From: a virus
DNA: 23,775 bases
IMG/VR virus record: IMGVR_UViG_3300009412_000037
Location: 1-23,775 of that record
Direction: 5' to 3' (one strand)
Shown here: positions 6,199 through 12,846 of the stretch, in pieces
Layout: every line of letters starts with the position of its first letter
Position numbering within the stretch: the stretch's first letter is position 1
Program-made: the position numbers and the translations under genes
The notes under the pieces: generated by a model
Seen by the model: the letters and a program-made list of their open reading frames with translations, nothing else
The model's database searches: none
Told to the model about the DNA's origin: nothing

Positions 6199-7119
6199 AT
6201 GAGTACTGAAAAGGATGATTGGAACGAAGTGGAAGTTTCTAAAGAAGAAGATGTAGAGTTTGAAGTAGAGAAGGATAAAGAATCTGTTCAAGCTGCAGAA
6301 CCAGAAGAGCTTGATGGTATAGAAACACAAGGAGCACAAAAAAGAATTAGACAACTAGTTTCTCAGAGAAAAGAGAGAGATGAACATATTCAACAGTTAA
6401 TGTCTCAAAATGAGGAAATGAAAAGAGGTATACTTTCAAGAGAAAAACAATTCGCAGATTCCCAAAAAGTAAGTACAGAACTTTCTGAACATCAACTTAC
6501 AGATAAGATTGAATTAGCAAGAAGTAATTATAAAGAAGCTTATGAAGATGGTGATTCAACAAAAGTTCTTGCTGCTCAAGAAGCTTTGAATCAGTCACAA
6601 CTTGATTTACAGAATTTAAGCCGAAGAAAAAATGCTCTGTCTAATTATGAAAGAGCTATTGCTCAAAAAGCAGAACAGCAGCAATATCAGCAACAAGTTT
6701 CTCAAGCTCCTGATCCTAAAGCCCAAAGTTGGGCAGCAGAAAATGACTGGTTTGGTAAAGATTCAGTTAGAACTGCAGCAGCTTTAGCTATAGATGCTGA
6801 ATTAAAGCAAAAGGGATTTGATACTGCTGACGATAATTTTTATACAGAAATAGATAAAAGATTACAAAAAGAATTTCCTCATAAGTATGAAGGAATGTCT
6901 GATACTGATTCGCCTCGGGTTACGAAACAACCCGCTCAAGTGGTTGCAGGAGCATCACGCAATCCTGCAGGTTCCAGTAAAAAGGTTAAACTATCACAAG
7001 AAGATGTAAGATTAGCTAATAAATGGAATATCCCCCTTGAGGTATATGCCGCAGAAAAAAGAAAGGCTGATTTAGCCGATGGGGAATATACAACTATTCA
7101 AACACAGCGTGGAGGTTAA
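6199..7119 (+). CDS. Scaffolding (capsid assembly) protein
   Basis: Guides capsid-protein polymerisation and leaves before DNA fills the head. At 306 aa it is very acidic at the N-terminus (about 1-40), then helical and Gln/Glu/Lys-rich (about 43-170, including QQQYQQQV) as expected for a coiled-coil scaffold. A more ordered segment (AENDWFGKDSVRTAAALAI) follows, resembling conserved scaffolds of marine podoviruses, then a basic C-terminal region (KKVKLSQEDVRLANKWNIP) where P22-type scaffolds bind coat protein. AGGGAG lies 8 bases before the ATG. It sits upstream of the capsid gene and behind its own promoter. The call rests on composition, position and the DWFGKD-type segment. Confidence 0.85.
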   Translation: MSTEKDDWNEVEVSKEEDVEFEVEKDKESVQAAEPEELDGIETQGAQKRIRQLVSQRKERDEHIQQLMSQNEEMKRGILSREKQFADSQKVSTELSEHQLTDKIELARSNYKEAYEDGDSTKVLAAQEALNQSQLDLQNLSRRKNALSNYERAIAQKAEQQQYQQQVSQAPDPKAQSWAAENDWFGKDSVRTAAALAIDAELKQKGFDTADDNFYTEIDKRLQKEFPHKYEGMSDTDSPRVTKQPAQVVAGASRNPAGSSKKVKLSQEDVRLANKWNIPLEVYAAEKRKADLADGEYTTIQTQRGG

Positions 7120-7123
7120 CACT

Positions 7124-7621
7124 ATGGATACACGAAATCAAAATGCACGAAGTGCAAATCAAAGAGAATTGAAAACTAGAGAAGAAACAGAATGGACTTA
7201 CGAAGAGCCAGATGCTTTAAATATTCCTGATAGTGTTAGAAATCGTTTTGATGATCAAGAAATGGGTCTGCGTTGGCTACGAATTAAGCTGAGAGAAAAC
7301 GATGACTATCAGAATATTGGAAAGAAGCTGGCTGAAGGATGGACTTTTGTTGCTCCAGATGAGGTTCCTGAGATGGCACATTCCTCTATCGTGCTGGAGG
7401 AAGGACGATACAGTGGTACAGTCTGTCGTGGAGACTTAGCTTTAGCAAAAATGCCTAAAGGAAAAATCGCTGCTCGTCAGAGGTATTTCCAGAATAAGAG
7501 TGATAATCTAATGACTGCAGTTAATTCGCAGTTGGAAAACTCCTCTGATTCTAGGATGCCTATAACAAATAATAGTAAGTCCTCTATTACACGAGGGAGA
7601 AGTCCTACGTTTCAGGATTAA
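7124..7621 (+). CDS. Conserved head-associated protein of unknown function, 165 aa
   Basis: I choose the ATG at 7124 because GGAGG ends 8 bases before it and it lies just after the scaffold stop; the in-frame ATG at 7079 lies inside the scaffold gene. The core reads MGLRWLRIKLRENDDYQNIGKK, GWTFVAPDEVPEM, then VCRGDLALAKMPKGKIAARQRYF. This pattern (a WxRI segment, GWxFV, LxLAKxP, then a basic helix) occurs in unnamed proteins between scaffold and capsid genes of many marine phages. The C-terminus is Ser/Asn/Arg-rich and probably disordered. No catalytic motif is visible. Position suggests a minor head protein or assembly factor. Confidence 0.8.
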   Translation: MDTRNQNARSANQRELKTREETEWTYEEPDALNIPDSVRNRFDDQEMGLRWLRIKLRENDDYQNIGKKLAEGWTFVAPDEVPEMAHSSIVLEEGRYSGTVCRGDLALAKMPKGKIAARQRYFQNKSDNLMTAVNSQLENSSDSRMPITNNSKSSITRGRSPTFQD

Positions 7622-7669
7622 TTTTTAGTTAGAGGGTTTACTGGGAAACTCTAGGTAAGGAGAAAATAT

Positions 7670-8272
7670 ATGAGTACTACAAAAGCTCTCCGTGGTTTCC
7701 AACCTGCAAGAATGCGTGGCTCTGGTGCTAACTCCACTGGTTTTGAGGAGATTCCTATTGCGTCAGGGTTAGCTAAAAATATTTTTACTGGTGATACAGT
7801 TAAAGCTACTTTAGGCAACTGCGAACCAGTTACTGTTGGTGGCACTTCTCTTGGTGATGCTCCTATTGTTATAGGTGTATTCCAAGGATGTCATTATGTT
7901 CAGGATGGACAACCAAAATGGAGTAAATATTGGCCTACCGGCACTTCTGCTACTAATGCCACGGCTATGGTAAATACTGACCCAACATCAACATATTATA
8001 TTCAGGCAGATACTTCTGTTTCTGCTGGTGATATTAATAAGTCCTTCTTTGGATTGACTGTTGGTGCTGGATCAACTGTTACCGGACAGTCAGGTTTTGG
8101 TGTGAAAGCCGCAACCAGACTAGCAACACAAGCTATTGATGTATATCCAGTAGCTGTGAAAAATGAACCGGGGAATGATATTACTGTTGCGGCAGAAAGA
8201 GCATATCCCGTACTTGAAGTTAGGCTTGCACATCACAAGGCGATGCTTGCACCTAGCGTAACATTAGCATAG
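7670..8272 (+). CDS. Putative capsid decoration or minor head protein, 200 aa
   Basis: AAGGAG lies 7 bases before the ATG, and the gene is immediately upstream of the capsid gene. The sequence is rich in Gly, Thr, Ala and Val and looks all-beta. It has the arrangement ALRGFQPARM, IASGLAKNIFTGDTVKA, APIVIGVFQGCHYV, KWSKYWPTGTSAT and YYIQAD, which I recall from structural proteins next to the major capsid gene in many uncultured marine phages. A surface-decorating or capsid-stabilising role fits the position and fold style but is not demonstrated. No signal peptide or membrane segment is present. Confidence 0.65.
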   Translation: MSTTKALRGFQPARMRGSGANSTGFEEIPIASGLAKNIFTGDTVKATLGNCEPVTVGGTSLGDAPIVIGVFQGCHYVQDGQPKWSKYWPTGTSATNATAMVNTDPTSTYYIQADTSVSAGDINKSFFGLTVGAGSTVTGQSGFGVKAATRLATQAIDVYPVAVKNEPGNDITVAAERAYPVLEVRLAHHKAMLAPSVTLA

Positions 8273-8286
8273 GGGAGGGTTAAATC

Positions 8287-9240
8287 ATGGCTATTAATAG
8301 AGCTAGTATTGCCAAAGAATTACTCCCCGGTTTGAATGCCGTGTTTGGTTTAGAATACGGGGATGTTGATAACGAGCATAAATCACTTTTTGAAATTGAA
8401 AATTCAGACAGAGCCTTTGAAGAAGAGGTTCTATTTACTGGGTTCGGTACTGCTCCTGTTAAGGGAGAGGGTGCTGCAGTAACTTATGATACAGCTTCAG
8501 AAAGTTATACTGCCCGTTATACTAATGAAACAATTAGTCTTGCTTTTGCTGTAACGGAAGAGGCGATGGAAGATAATCTTTATGATACTTTCGCTAAACT
8601 CCGGGCCAAGGGTCTTGCAAGAGCTATGGCTAATACAAAGGAGGTTAAAGCTGCTGATATCTTTAACAACGGCTTTACCGATACTGCTGCTTATCATGGT
8701 GGAGATGGGGTTCCGCTTTTTAGTGCCTCCCATCCAACAATCAGTGATGGCAATCAGTCTAACAACTTGAGTGCTGCTGATCTTGCTTACGCATCTCTTG
8801 AATCTGCACTTACAACGATTCAAAAGATTAAGGATGATCGAGGTATTCTGGTTGGTGGGTCTGCTGTCTCACTTCATATTCCGCCAGATTATTGGGCGAC
8901 GGCTAATTCACTACTTAACTCCCAGTTGGTTCCGTCAGCAGGTACTATCGCCATTGACGGTAGTGCTGCACTAACAGGACCATCAGGATGGAATGATGTG
9001 AACTCAGTTCGTAGTATGTCAATGCTACCAAAGGGTTCACATATTAATCGTCGCTTTACCGACACAGATGGTTGGTACGTTAAGACTAATGTTCCTAACG
9101 GTACTAAGATGTTTGTGAGAGCACCTCTACAGACTAAGATGGAGCCAGATTTTGATACAGGAAATCTACGCTTCAAGGCCAGAGAGCGTTATAGCTTTGG
9201 TTGGTCTGACTGGAGAGGTTTCTATGGTAACACTGGTTAA
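8287..9240 (+). CDS. Major capsid protein, Mu gpT-like HK97 fold
   Basis: Main shell protein. In 317 aa it shows features of the Mu gpT-like capsid family: an N-terminal segment around FEIENSDRAFEEEVLFTGFG (35-54), E-loop-like KGEGAAVTYDTA, FAVTEEAMEDNLYD (87-100) and DGVPLFSASHP (140-150). A C-terminal beta-rich part ends in GWSDWRGFYGNTG. Length is typical. The ribosome binding site GGGAGGG (8273-8279), 7 bases before the ATG, is one of the strongest in the window, as expected for the most abundant protein. Arginine codons are mixed (CGT, CGC, CGA as well as AGA), unlike most later genes. A strong terminator follows. No prohead protease is seen. Confidence 0.92.
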   Translation: MAINRASIAKELLPGLNAVFGLEYGDVDNEHKSLFEIENSDRAFEEEVLFTGFGTAPVKGEGAAVTYDTASESYTARYTNETISLAFAVTEEAMEDNLYDTFAKLRAKGLARAMANTKEVKAADIFNNGFTDTAAYHGGDGVPLFSASHPTISDGNQSNNLSAADLAYASLESALTTIQKIKDDRGILVGGSAVSLHIPPDYWATANSLLNSQLVPSAGTIAIDGSAALTGPSGWNDVNSVRSMSMLPKGSHINRRFTDTDGWYVKTNVPNGTKMFVRAPLQTKMEPDFDTGNLRFKARERYSFGWSDWRGFYGNTG

Positions 9241-9249
9241 TTCAACCAT

Positions 9250-9287
9250 TAAGGGGGAGGGAGCAATCCCTCCTTCTTATCTTTTTT
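9250..9287 (+). terminator. Rho-independent terminator after the capsid gene
   Basis: A 13-bp stem (9250-9262 with 9267-9279, two G-U pairs) closes a GCAA tetraloop of the GNRA type, followed by TC and six T. It begins 10 bases after the capsid stop. The next gene starts at 9302 with no clear promoter between, so this probably acts as a partial terminator that sets the ratio of capsid to tail transcripts. Confidence 0.9.
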
Positions 9288-9301
9288 AAAAGGAATGAAC
9301 T

Positions 9302-9646
9302 ATGTCATCTAATATTAAAACAGCAATGGTTGACGGTGGTGGAACTGGAAGTGGGTTACTAGTTGACATTACAACTTCAGTTACTTTAAATTCGAGTAAT
9401 ACAAATGATTCTTTTACAAGAATATATGCTTTATATGCTGATGTAGCAGGAGATTATCTTATTACTGCTGAGAAGCAGGTTAATGTAGCAGGGGGTGTTT
9501 CCTCTAATACTGTTGGTGCTGTTACAAAATTTAAAGCTGTAGCTGGAGCAGATATTTATTTAGGAGATTATGGACCAAGAGCTAGTGGAGTAATTAAAGT
9601 TTCTGCACCTTCAAGTGCCGCCGTTTTAACTGTTTTTTATGGTTAA
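9302..9646 (+). CDS. Small beta-rich virion protein, 114 aa
   Basis: AAAAGGA lies 7 bases before the ATG. This short, Gly/Ser/Thr/Val-rich, low-charge protein has alternating hydrophobic patterns (TSVTLNSS, YALYADVAGDYLITAEKQV, GVIKVSAPSSAAVLTVFYG), predicting a compact beta sandwich. No family is recognised. Being the first gene after the capsid terminator and before an adaptor gene, it may be a capsid decoration protein or head fibre. No signal peptide or metal site is visible. Confidence 0.75.
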   Translation: MSSNIKTAMVDGGGTGSGLLVDITTSVTLNSSNTNDSFTRIYALYADVAGDYLITAEKQVNVAGGVSSNTVGAVTKFKAVAGADIYLGDYGPRASGVIKVSAPSSAAVLTVFYG

Positions 9647-9651
9647 GCTAT

Positions 9652-10341
9652 ATGCCTTCTTATTCTACACTTGTAACAGATATTCAAAATACTGCTGAAA
9701 ATGATGGGACAGAATTTTCTAGTCATATAGATTATTTTATTAATAAAGCAGAAAATCGTTTAGTTAATCAACTAGATGATTATGGATTGAATACATTTAC
9801 TTCAGTAGCTGTTTCAGCCAGTAATCCTTTTGTATCTTTGCCTAGCGGAACAAGAATTGTGAGAAATTTTAATATTCTTGTATCAGCTTCTGTCTCTGCT
9901 CCTGCAGGAACTGCAAACAGTAGAATTAGTTTACTTCCAAGAACACAAGAATTTGTTTATGATTTTTGGCCTTATGTTAGTGCTTCCGTAGGTCAACCAA
10001 AGTATTACGCAATGAGAAGCAATACAGCTATTTACTTAGCTCCAACACCTACATCAACTTATGATGGAGAAGTGCTTCATGTTTCCAGACCTGCTACTCT
10101 TACATCTGCTGCTCCTAATAATTATTTCTCTGATTTTTGTTATGACGCACTCTTTTATGCTTGTATGATTGAAGCTTCTCTTTATAATAAAAGTTTTGAT
10201 ACAGTTCCTTTATGGCAAGGAGAATTTAATATAGCTATTGAAGCATTAAGAAATCAGGCTAGAAGAACAAGACAAGACGATATGGCTGTTGCTGCAAGTC
10301 CTGCAGGTTCTGCTGATCCTGTTGTTCAAGGTCGTCCTTAA
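9652..10341 (+). CDS. Head-tail adaptor-like protein, 229 aa
   Basis: Probably a ring protein binding below the portal. Residues 1-45 are helical (TLVTDIQNTAENDGTEFSSH, then YFINKAENRLVNQL); the middle is beta-rich (LPSGTRIVRNFNI); a C-terminal helical part contains CYDALFYACMIEASLY and WQGEFNIAIEALRNQARRTRQDD. A helical bundle with a beta insertion and a basic C-terminal helix is the style of T7 gp11 and P22 gp4 adaptors and of marine-phage homologues. The tail beyond about 205 is Ala/Pro/Gly-rich and flexible. A second adaptor candidate lies at 11894. No clear ribosome binding site is seen; it starts 5 bases after the previous stop. Confidence 0.7.
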   Translation: MPSYSTLVTDIQNTAENDGTEFSSHIDYFINKAENRLVNQLDDYGLNTFTSVAVSASNPFVSLPSGTRIVRNFNILVSASVSAPAGTANSRISLLPRTQEFVYDFWPYVSASVGQPKYYAMRSNTAIYLAPTPTSTYDGEVLHVSRPATLTSAAPNNYFSDFCYDALFYACMIEASLYNKSFDTVPLWQGEFNIAIEALRNQARRTRQDDMAVAASPAGSADPVVQGRP

Positions 10342-10601
10342 TGGCTATTAGTAGAAGTGCTATTCCAAGAGAATTGAAAGGAAATAGAAAAGTGGCTAAA
10401 AATACAAAAACAGTTAAAAGAGCAACTGGTGGGTCTGTATCTAAAAAAAATTGGATACAAAGAGCAACAGCATCTATTAACCAAAGAGGAACTAAAGGAG
10501 TTTGCACAGGCAAAAAGTTTGGAAGTAAAACTTGTCCTCCAGGTTCTAAAAGATATAACTTAGCAAGAACATTTAAAAATATGAGCAGGAAAAAAACATA
10601 A
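10341..10601 (+). CDS. Small very basic protein with conserved WIQ motif, 86 aa
   Basis: Overlaps the adaptor stop (TAATG). It is extremely Lys/Arg-rich, with RATGGSVSKKNWIQRA (27-42), the segment RGTKGVCTGKKFGSKTC (49-65) carrying two Cys (55 and 65), and YNLARTFKNMSRKK at the end. The pattern W-I-Q followed by a C-terminal LARTxxxM helix recurs in unnamed small basic proteins of marine podovirus-like genomes. High positive charge suggests binding DNA, RNA or the acidic portal/scaffold, but no domain is recognised. The coding sequence contains A8 (10443-10450). It ends by TAATG overlap with the next gene. Confidence 0.8.
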   Translation: MAISRSAIPRELKGNRKVAKNTKTVKRATGGSVSKKNWIQRATASINQRGTKGVCTGKKFGSKTCPPGSKRYNLARTFKNMSRKKT

Positions 10602-11035
10602 TGGGACCGAACCGTAGGAAACGTCAAGAGATGCTGGAAAGATTAGAAACTATGCCAATTCCTGATAAACCTCAAATACCAGAAAGAGAATCTGGAACAG
10701 CTTATCATCTATTCCAGAATAAAGAAGGAAAATATTTTTGGCAAAATAATCCTAAAACTAAAGGCCAACAGTTTGAAACAGTAGAGGAGGCTGTCAATGC
10801 AATGCAAGGGACAGAAGCTTGGAAAGATAAATCCTTCCAAGACCTTTATGGTCCTAACGCAAGTAGAAGAGCACAAACTCCAGAAGATTGGAAAGCTTTA
10901 CGGAAACTGCGAGAAGAGTATGAGAACCGCCTTAGAAGAAGAGGAGAATTTGTTTTAAAACGTGGAGGAAAAGTATCAAAAAGAAAAGGTGGAGGAAAAG
11001 TTTTTTATGGTTACAAAAAAGGTGGACAAGTTTAA
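10601..11035 (+). CDS. Lys/Gly-tailed small virion protein, 144 aa
   Basis: Starts in a TAATG overlap. The N-terminal region is charged (1-30). Then comes a short beta-like segment (AYHLFQNKEGKYFW, FETVEEAVNAM; 34-68), a helical charged stretch (EDWKALRKLREEYENRLRRR) and a low-complexity basic tail, RGGKVSKRKGGGKVFYGYKK ending in GGQV (121-144). The tail closely resembles that of the 11643 gene at both protein and DNA level (24 of 28 bases). The function is unknown. The unit looks like a small domain plus a Gly/Lys tail that could dock to a common partner in the virion. Confidence 0.8.
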   Translation: MGPNRRKRQEMLERLETMPIPDKPQIPERESGTAYHLFQNKEGKYFWQNNPKTKGQQFETVEEAVNAMQGTEAWKDKSFQDLYGPNASRRAQTPEDWKALRKLREEYENRLRRRGEFVLKRGGKVSKRKGGGKVFYGYKKGGQV

Positions 11036-11050
11036 TAGGGAGAGAACATA

Positions 11051-11254
11051 ATGCCTACATTTAAAGGAAAACATTATTCATATGATAAGAAGGGTTACGC
11101 AGCTTATGAAAAGGCTATGAAGGAAGTTACAGGTAATCCAACAGGACAAGGGTTCGGTGCTGCAAGAAAGGGACCAGCAGTTCAGGGACCAGAACAGGAC
11201 GTAGTTGTAGACTACCAGCCTGGTAAAGAAGTAATTTATAAGGAGGGAAATTAG
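11051..11254 (+). CDS. Hypothetical small protein, 67 aa
   Basis: AGGGAGAG (11037-11044) lies 6 bases before the ATG. The sequence begins MPTFKGKHYSYDKKGYAAYE with a helical, Tyr/Lys-rich N-terminal half, then a Gly/Pro/Gln-rich linker and a short VVVDYQPGKE segment. No family is recognised. It belongs to the run of five small genes between two adaptor-like genes, whose conserved order suggests a virion or assembly role. The AGGAGGG for the next gene is encoded in its final codons. Confidence 0.75.
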   Translation: MPTFKGKHYSYDKKGYAAYEKAMKEVTGNPTGQGFGAARKGPAVQGPEQDVVVDYQPGKEVIYKEGN

Positions 11255-11256
11255 AT

Positions 11257-11643
11257 ATGACAAAGAGAAATAGAATGAGTCGTGTAGGACTATCTCCTGC
11301 AGAAGAAGCAAGAGCAGGTACTCAGTCTGAAGCTGAACGTAGAAGGTATAATAAGGTAGCAGGAAGGGGTAGCAGGAAGGGTAAACCTTCCAAACCTAAA
11401 CCACAAAAACCACCTAAGATGACTGCTCAACATGGTGGTATGGTACAAGGTTATGACGCAAGAGAAGATGAGCAACTAGGCATGACCAGAGGACCAGAAC
11501 ATGATAAGGATATGTCTATGGCAGCCAGAAGAAAGGTTGCCAGAGCTACAAGAAAGCCAAGAGGAACTTATGGATTTGATAAGGGTGGTGGTATAGGTAT
11601 GGGACAAGCTCTAAGAGGGGGAGGGGCAGTTAGAAAAACTTAA
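11257..11643 (+). CDS. Basic Gly/Lys-rich small protein, 128 aa
   Basis: AGGAGGG (11241-11247) ends 9 bases before the ATG. It is highly basic and low in complexity: a Lys/Pro tract KGKPSKPKPQKPPK (41-54), an HGGMVQGYD motif (59-67) and a tail FDKGGGIGMGQALRGGGAVR. The middle, MTRGPEHDKDMSMAARRKVA, is more ordered. The GGMVQGY motif resembles the GY-KGGQV tails of its neighbours. No enzyme motif is seen; probably disordered and DNA- or protein-binding. The stop overlaps the next start (TAATG). Confidence 0.75.
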   Translation: MTKRNRMSRVGLSPAEEARAGTQSEAERRRYNKVAGRGSRKGKPSKPKPQKPPKMTAQHGGMVQGYDAREDEQLGMTRGPEHDKDMSMAARRKVARATRKPRGTYGFDKGGGIGMGQALRGGGAVRKT

Positions 11644-11894
11644 TGGCATATCCTACAAAATATACTTTTCTTAGATTAACTAGTAAAGGTAAGATAAAGT
11701 CTAATCCTATAGATGTAGCTAAAGCATCTCCTAAAGAAAGAAAAAAGACTAATGGATTATATAAAAAGAAATCCTCAAGAAAAACTTTTAAAGGTCTTAC
11801 AAATAATAGAGGATTAATAATAACAGCAGCAGGAGGTGGTCTTGTAGGAAGAAATAAGATTATTCAAGGTTATAACAAAGGAGGCCAAGTTTAA
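11643..11894 (+). CDS. Basic small protein with GGQV tail, 83 aa
   Basis: Starts in a TAATG overlap. It is very Lys-rich and mostly polar until about residue 57, then has a short hydrophobic piece GLIITAAGGGLVGRNKIIQG and the tail GYNKGGQV. The family is unknown. The C-terminal codons contain an AAAGGAGG ribosome binding site for the following adaptor gene, so tail sequence and translation coupling are combined. The same tail is found on the 10601 gene product. Confidence 0.78.
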   Translation: MAYPTKYTFLRLTSKGKIKSNPIDVAKASPKERKKTNGLYKKKSSRKTFKGLTNNRGLIITAAGGGLVGRNKIIQGYNKGGQV

Positions 11895-12568
11895 TGGCTT
11901 TATCAGGAACATATAATTTTGATCTCAATATAGATGAAGTTATACAGGAAGCAATGGAAATGATTGGGGGAGAACAAACTCTTGGTCATGAACCAGCCTC
12001 TGCCAGAAGATCAATTAATCTTATGTTGAAAGACTGGCAGAACAGAGGTATTCTTTTATGGACTACACAAACTACTTTAGTTACTGTATCTGCTAGTGTA
12101 ACATCTTATGATATGGATGGCTCTGCTATAGATGCTCTTCAAGTTATTGTGAATAGAGATAATGTAGATATAGCTGCAACCAGAATTTCTTTTGAAGAAT
12201 ATCTTCACATTCCTCAAAAGGGACAAACTGGTAGAGCTAGTCAATATACTATTAAACGTAATCAAAGTAAGCCTACAGTATTTATTTGGCCTATACCAGA
12301 AAATTCTACAGATGTTTTAAAGATAGAAAAGATAAGTGAATTACAGGATGTAAATAAATCTGAGGGACAGAATGCTGATCTTCCAAAAAGATTTCTTCCT
12401 CCTTTAACTTGTGGTTTAGCTTATTATATGTCAATGAAACGTCCTTTAGTTCCAGAGCAAAGAATAGGAATGTTGAAGGCAAATTATGAAGAACTTCTTG
12501 GTAGAGCTATGACAGAAGATAGGGAGCGAGCAAGTATGTTTTTTCTACCAAAGATTAGAGTTTATTAA
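11894..12568 (+). CDS. P22 gp4-like tail accessory factor (head-tail adaptor)
   Basis: Ring protein that joins portal to tail nozzle and stabilises packaged DNA. In 224 aa the N-terminal helix LNIDEVIQEAMEMIGGEQTLG (11-31) and SARRSINLMLKDWQNRGILLW (37-57) match the helical start that I associate with gp4-family proteins. A beta segment (YDMDGSAIDALQVIV), RISFEEYLHIPQKGQTGR, KPTVFIWPIPEN and C-terminal helices (LPKRFLPPLTCGLAYYMSMK, RIGMLKANYEELL) follow in the usual order. A tail ending KIRVY is also typical. A strong ribosome binding site lies in the preceding gene. It fits with the gp10-like nozzle at 18453. Confidence 0.82.
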   Translation: MALSGTYNFDLNIDEVIQEAMEMIGGEQTLGHEPASARRSINLMLKDWQNRGILLWTTQTTLVTVSASVTSYDMDGSAIDALQVIVNRDNVDIAATRISFEEYLHIPQKGQTGRASQYTIKRNQSKPTVFIWPIPENSTDVLKIEKISELQDVNKSEGQNADLPKRFLPPLTCGLAYYMSMKRPLVPEQRIGMLKANYEELLGRAMTEDRERASMFFLPKIRVY

Positions 12569-12846
12569 TGGCTTCAAATAGAAGAGCATTAGCCATTTGT
12601 GATACTTGTGGATTTCAATATCCTCATAGAGTTATGAGAATGAATAGTTATGGGATGTTGGTATGTCCAGAAGATTGGGAAGGTGCTTATGATTTAAAAA
12701 ATAGTCCATTAAATAAATCTCCTAATGTTAAAGATAACATAGCAATTAGAAATCCTAGAGGACCGGATACTGGTGGAAGAAATATAACTTGGGAAGCTGC
12801 TACAACTTTATGGGAAAATGAATCTACTGATTGGAATCAAGTATGA
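12568..12846 (+). CDS. Degenerate zinc-ribbon-like small protein, 92 aa
   Basis: Starts in a TAATG overlap with the adaptor gene. CDTCGF (C11, C14) and a later VCPEDW (C33) have the spacing of a zinc ribbon, but the fourth ligand expected three residues after C33 is Asp36. His20 or Asp36 might substitute, or metal binding may be lost. The pattern CxxCG-Y...G.LVCP resembles small proteins found next to tail genes in marine phages. The rest is polar and Asn-rich. The function is unknown; a structural or adaptor-capping role fits the position. Its stop overlaps the next start (ATGA). Confidence 0.78.
   Translation: MASNRRALAICDTCGFQYPHRVMRMNSYGMLVCPEDWEGAYDLKNSPLNKSPNVKDNIAIRNPRGPDTGGRNITWEAATTLWENESTDWNQV

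Larger units (their letters stand above)
11009..11895 (+). repeat. Direct repeat pair of 28 bp encoding GY-KGGQV tails
   Basis: Copies at 11009-11036 and 11868-11895 match at 24 of 28 positions, each covering the last seven or eight codons and stop of a different gene (10601 and 11643). In the second copy the AAAGGAGG within the codons for KGG sits 9 bases before the next start codon and so also acts as a ribosome binding site. The span given covers both copies and the sequence between. Confidence 0.7.

Noticed and set aside
7079-7123. Upstream in-frame start for the 165-aa head-associated gene
   Set aside because: Lies inside the scaffold gene without a ribosome binding site; the ATG at 7124 has GGAGG at proper distance. 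The same reasoning rejects 16548 and, using the stop-start overlaps, 12831 and 20594.
7630-7655. Bulged hairpin (AGAGGGTTT with AAACTCT) before the decoration gene
   Set aside because: The stem has a two-base bulge and no following T-run; too weak to call a terminator or riboswitch.
10443-10450. A8 run as a programmed frameshift site (also A8 near 21125)
   Set aside because: The conserved WIQ motif continues in the same frame and no useful alternative frame or downstream structure was seen.
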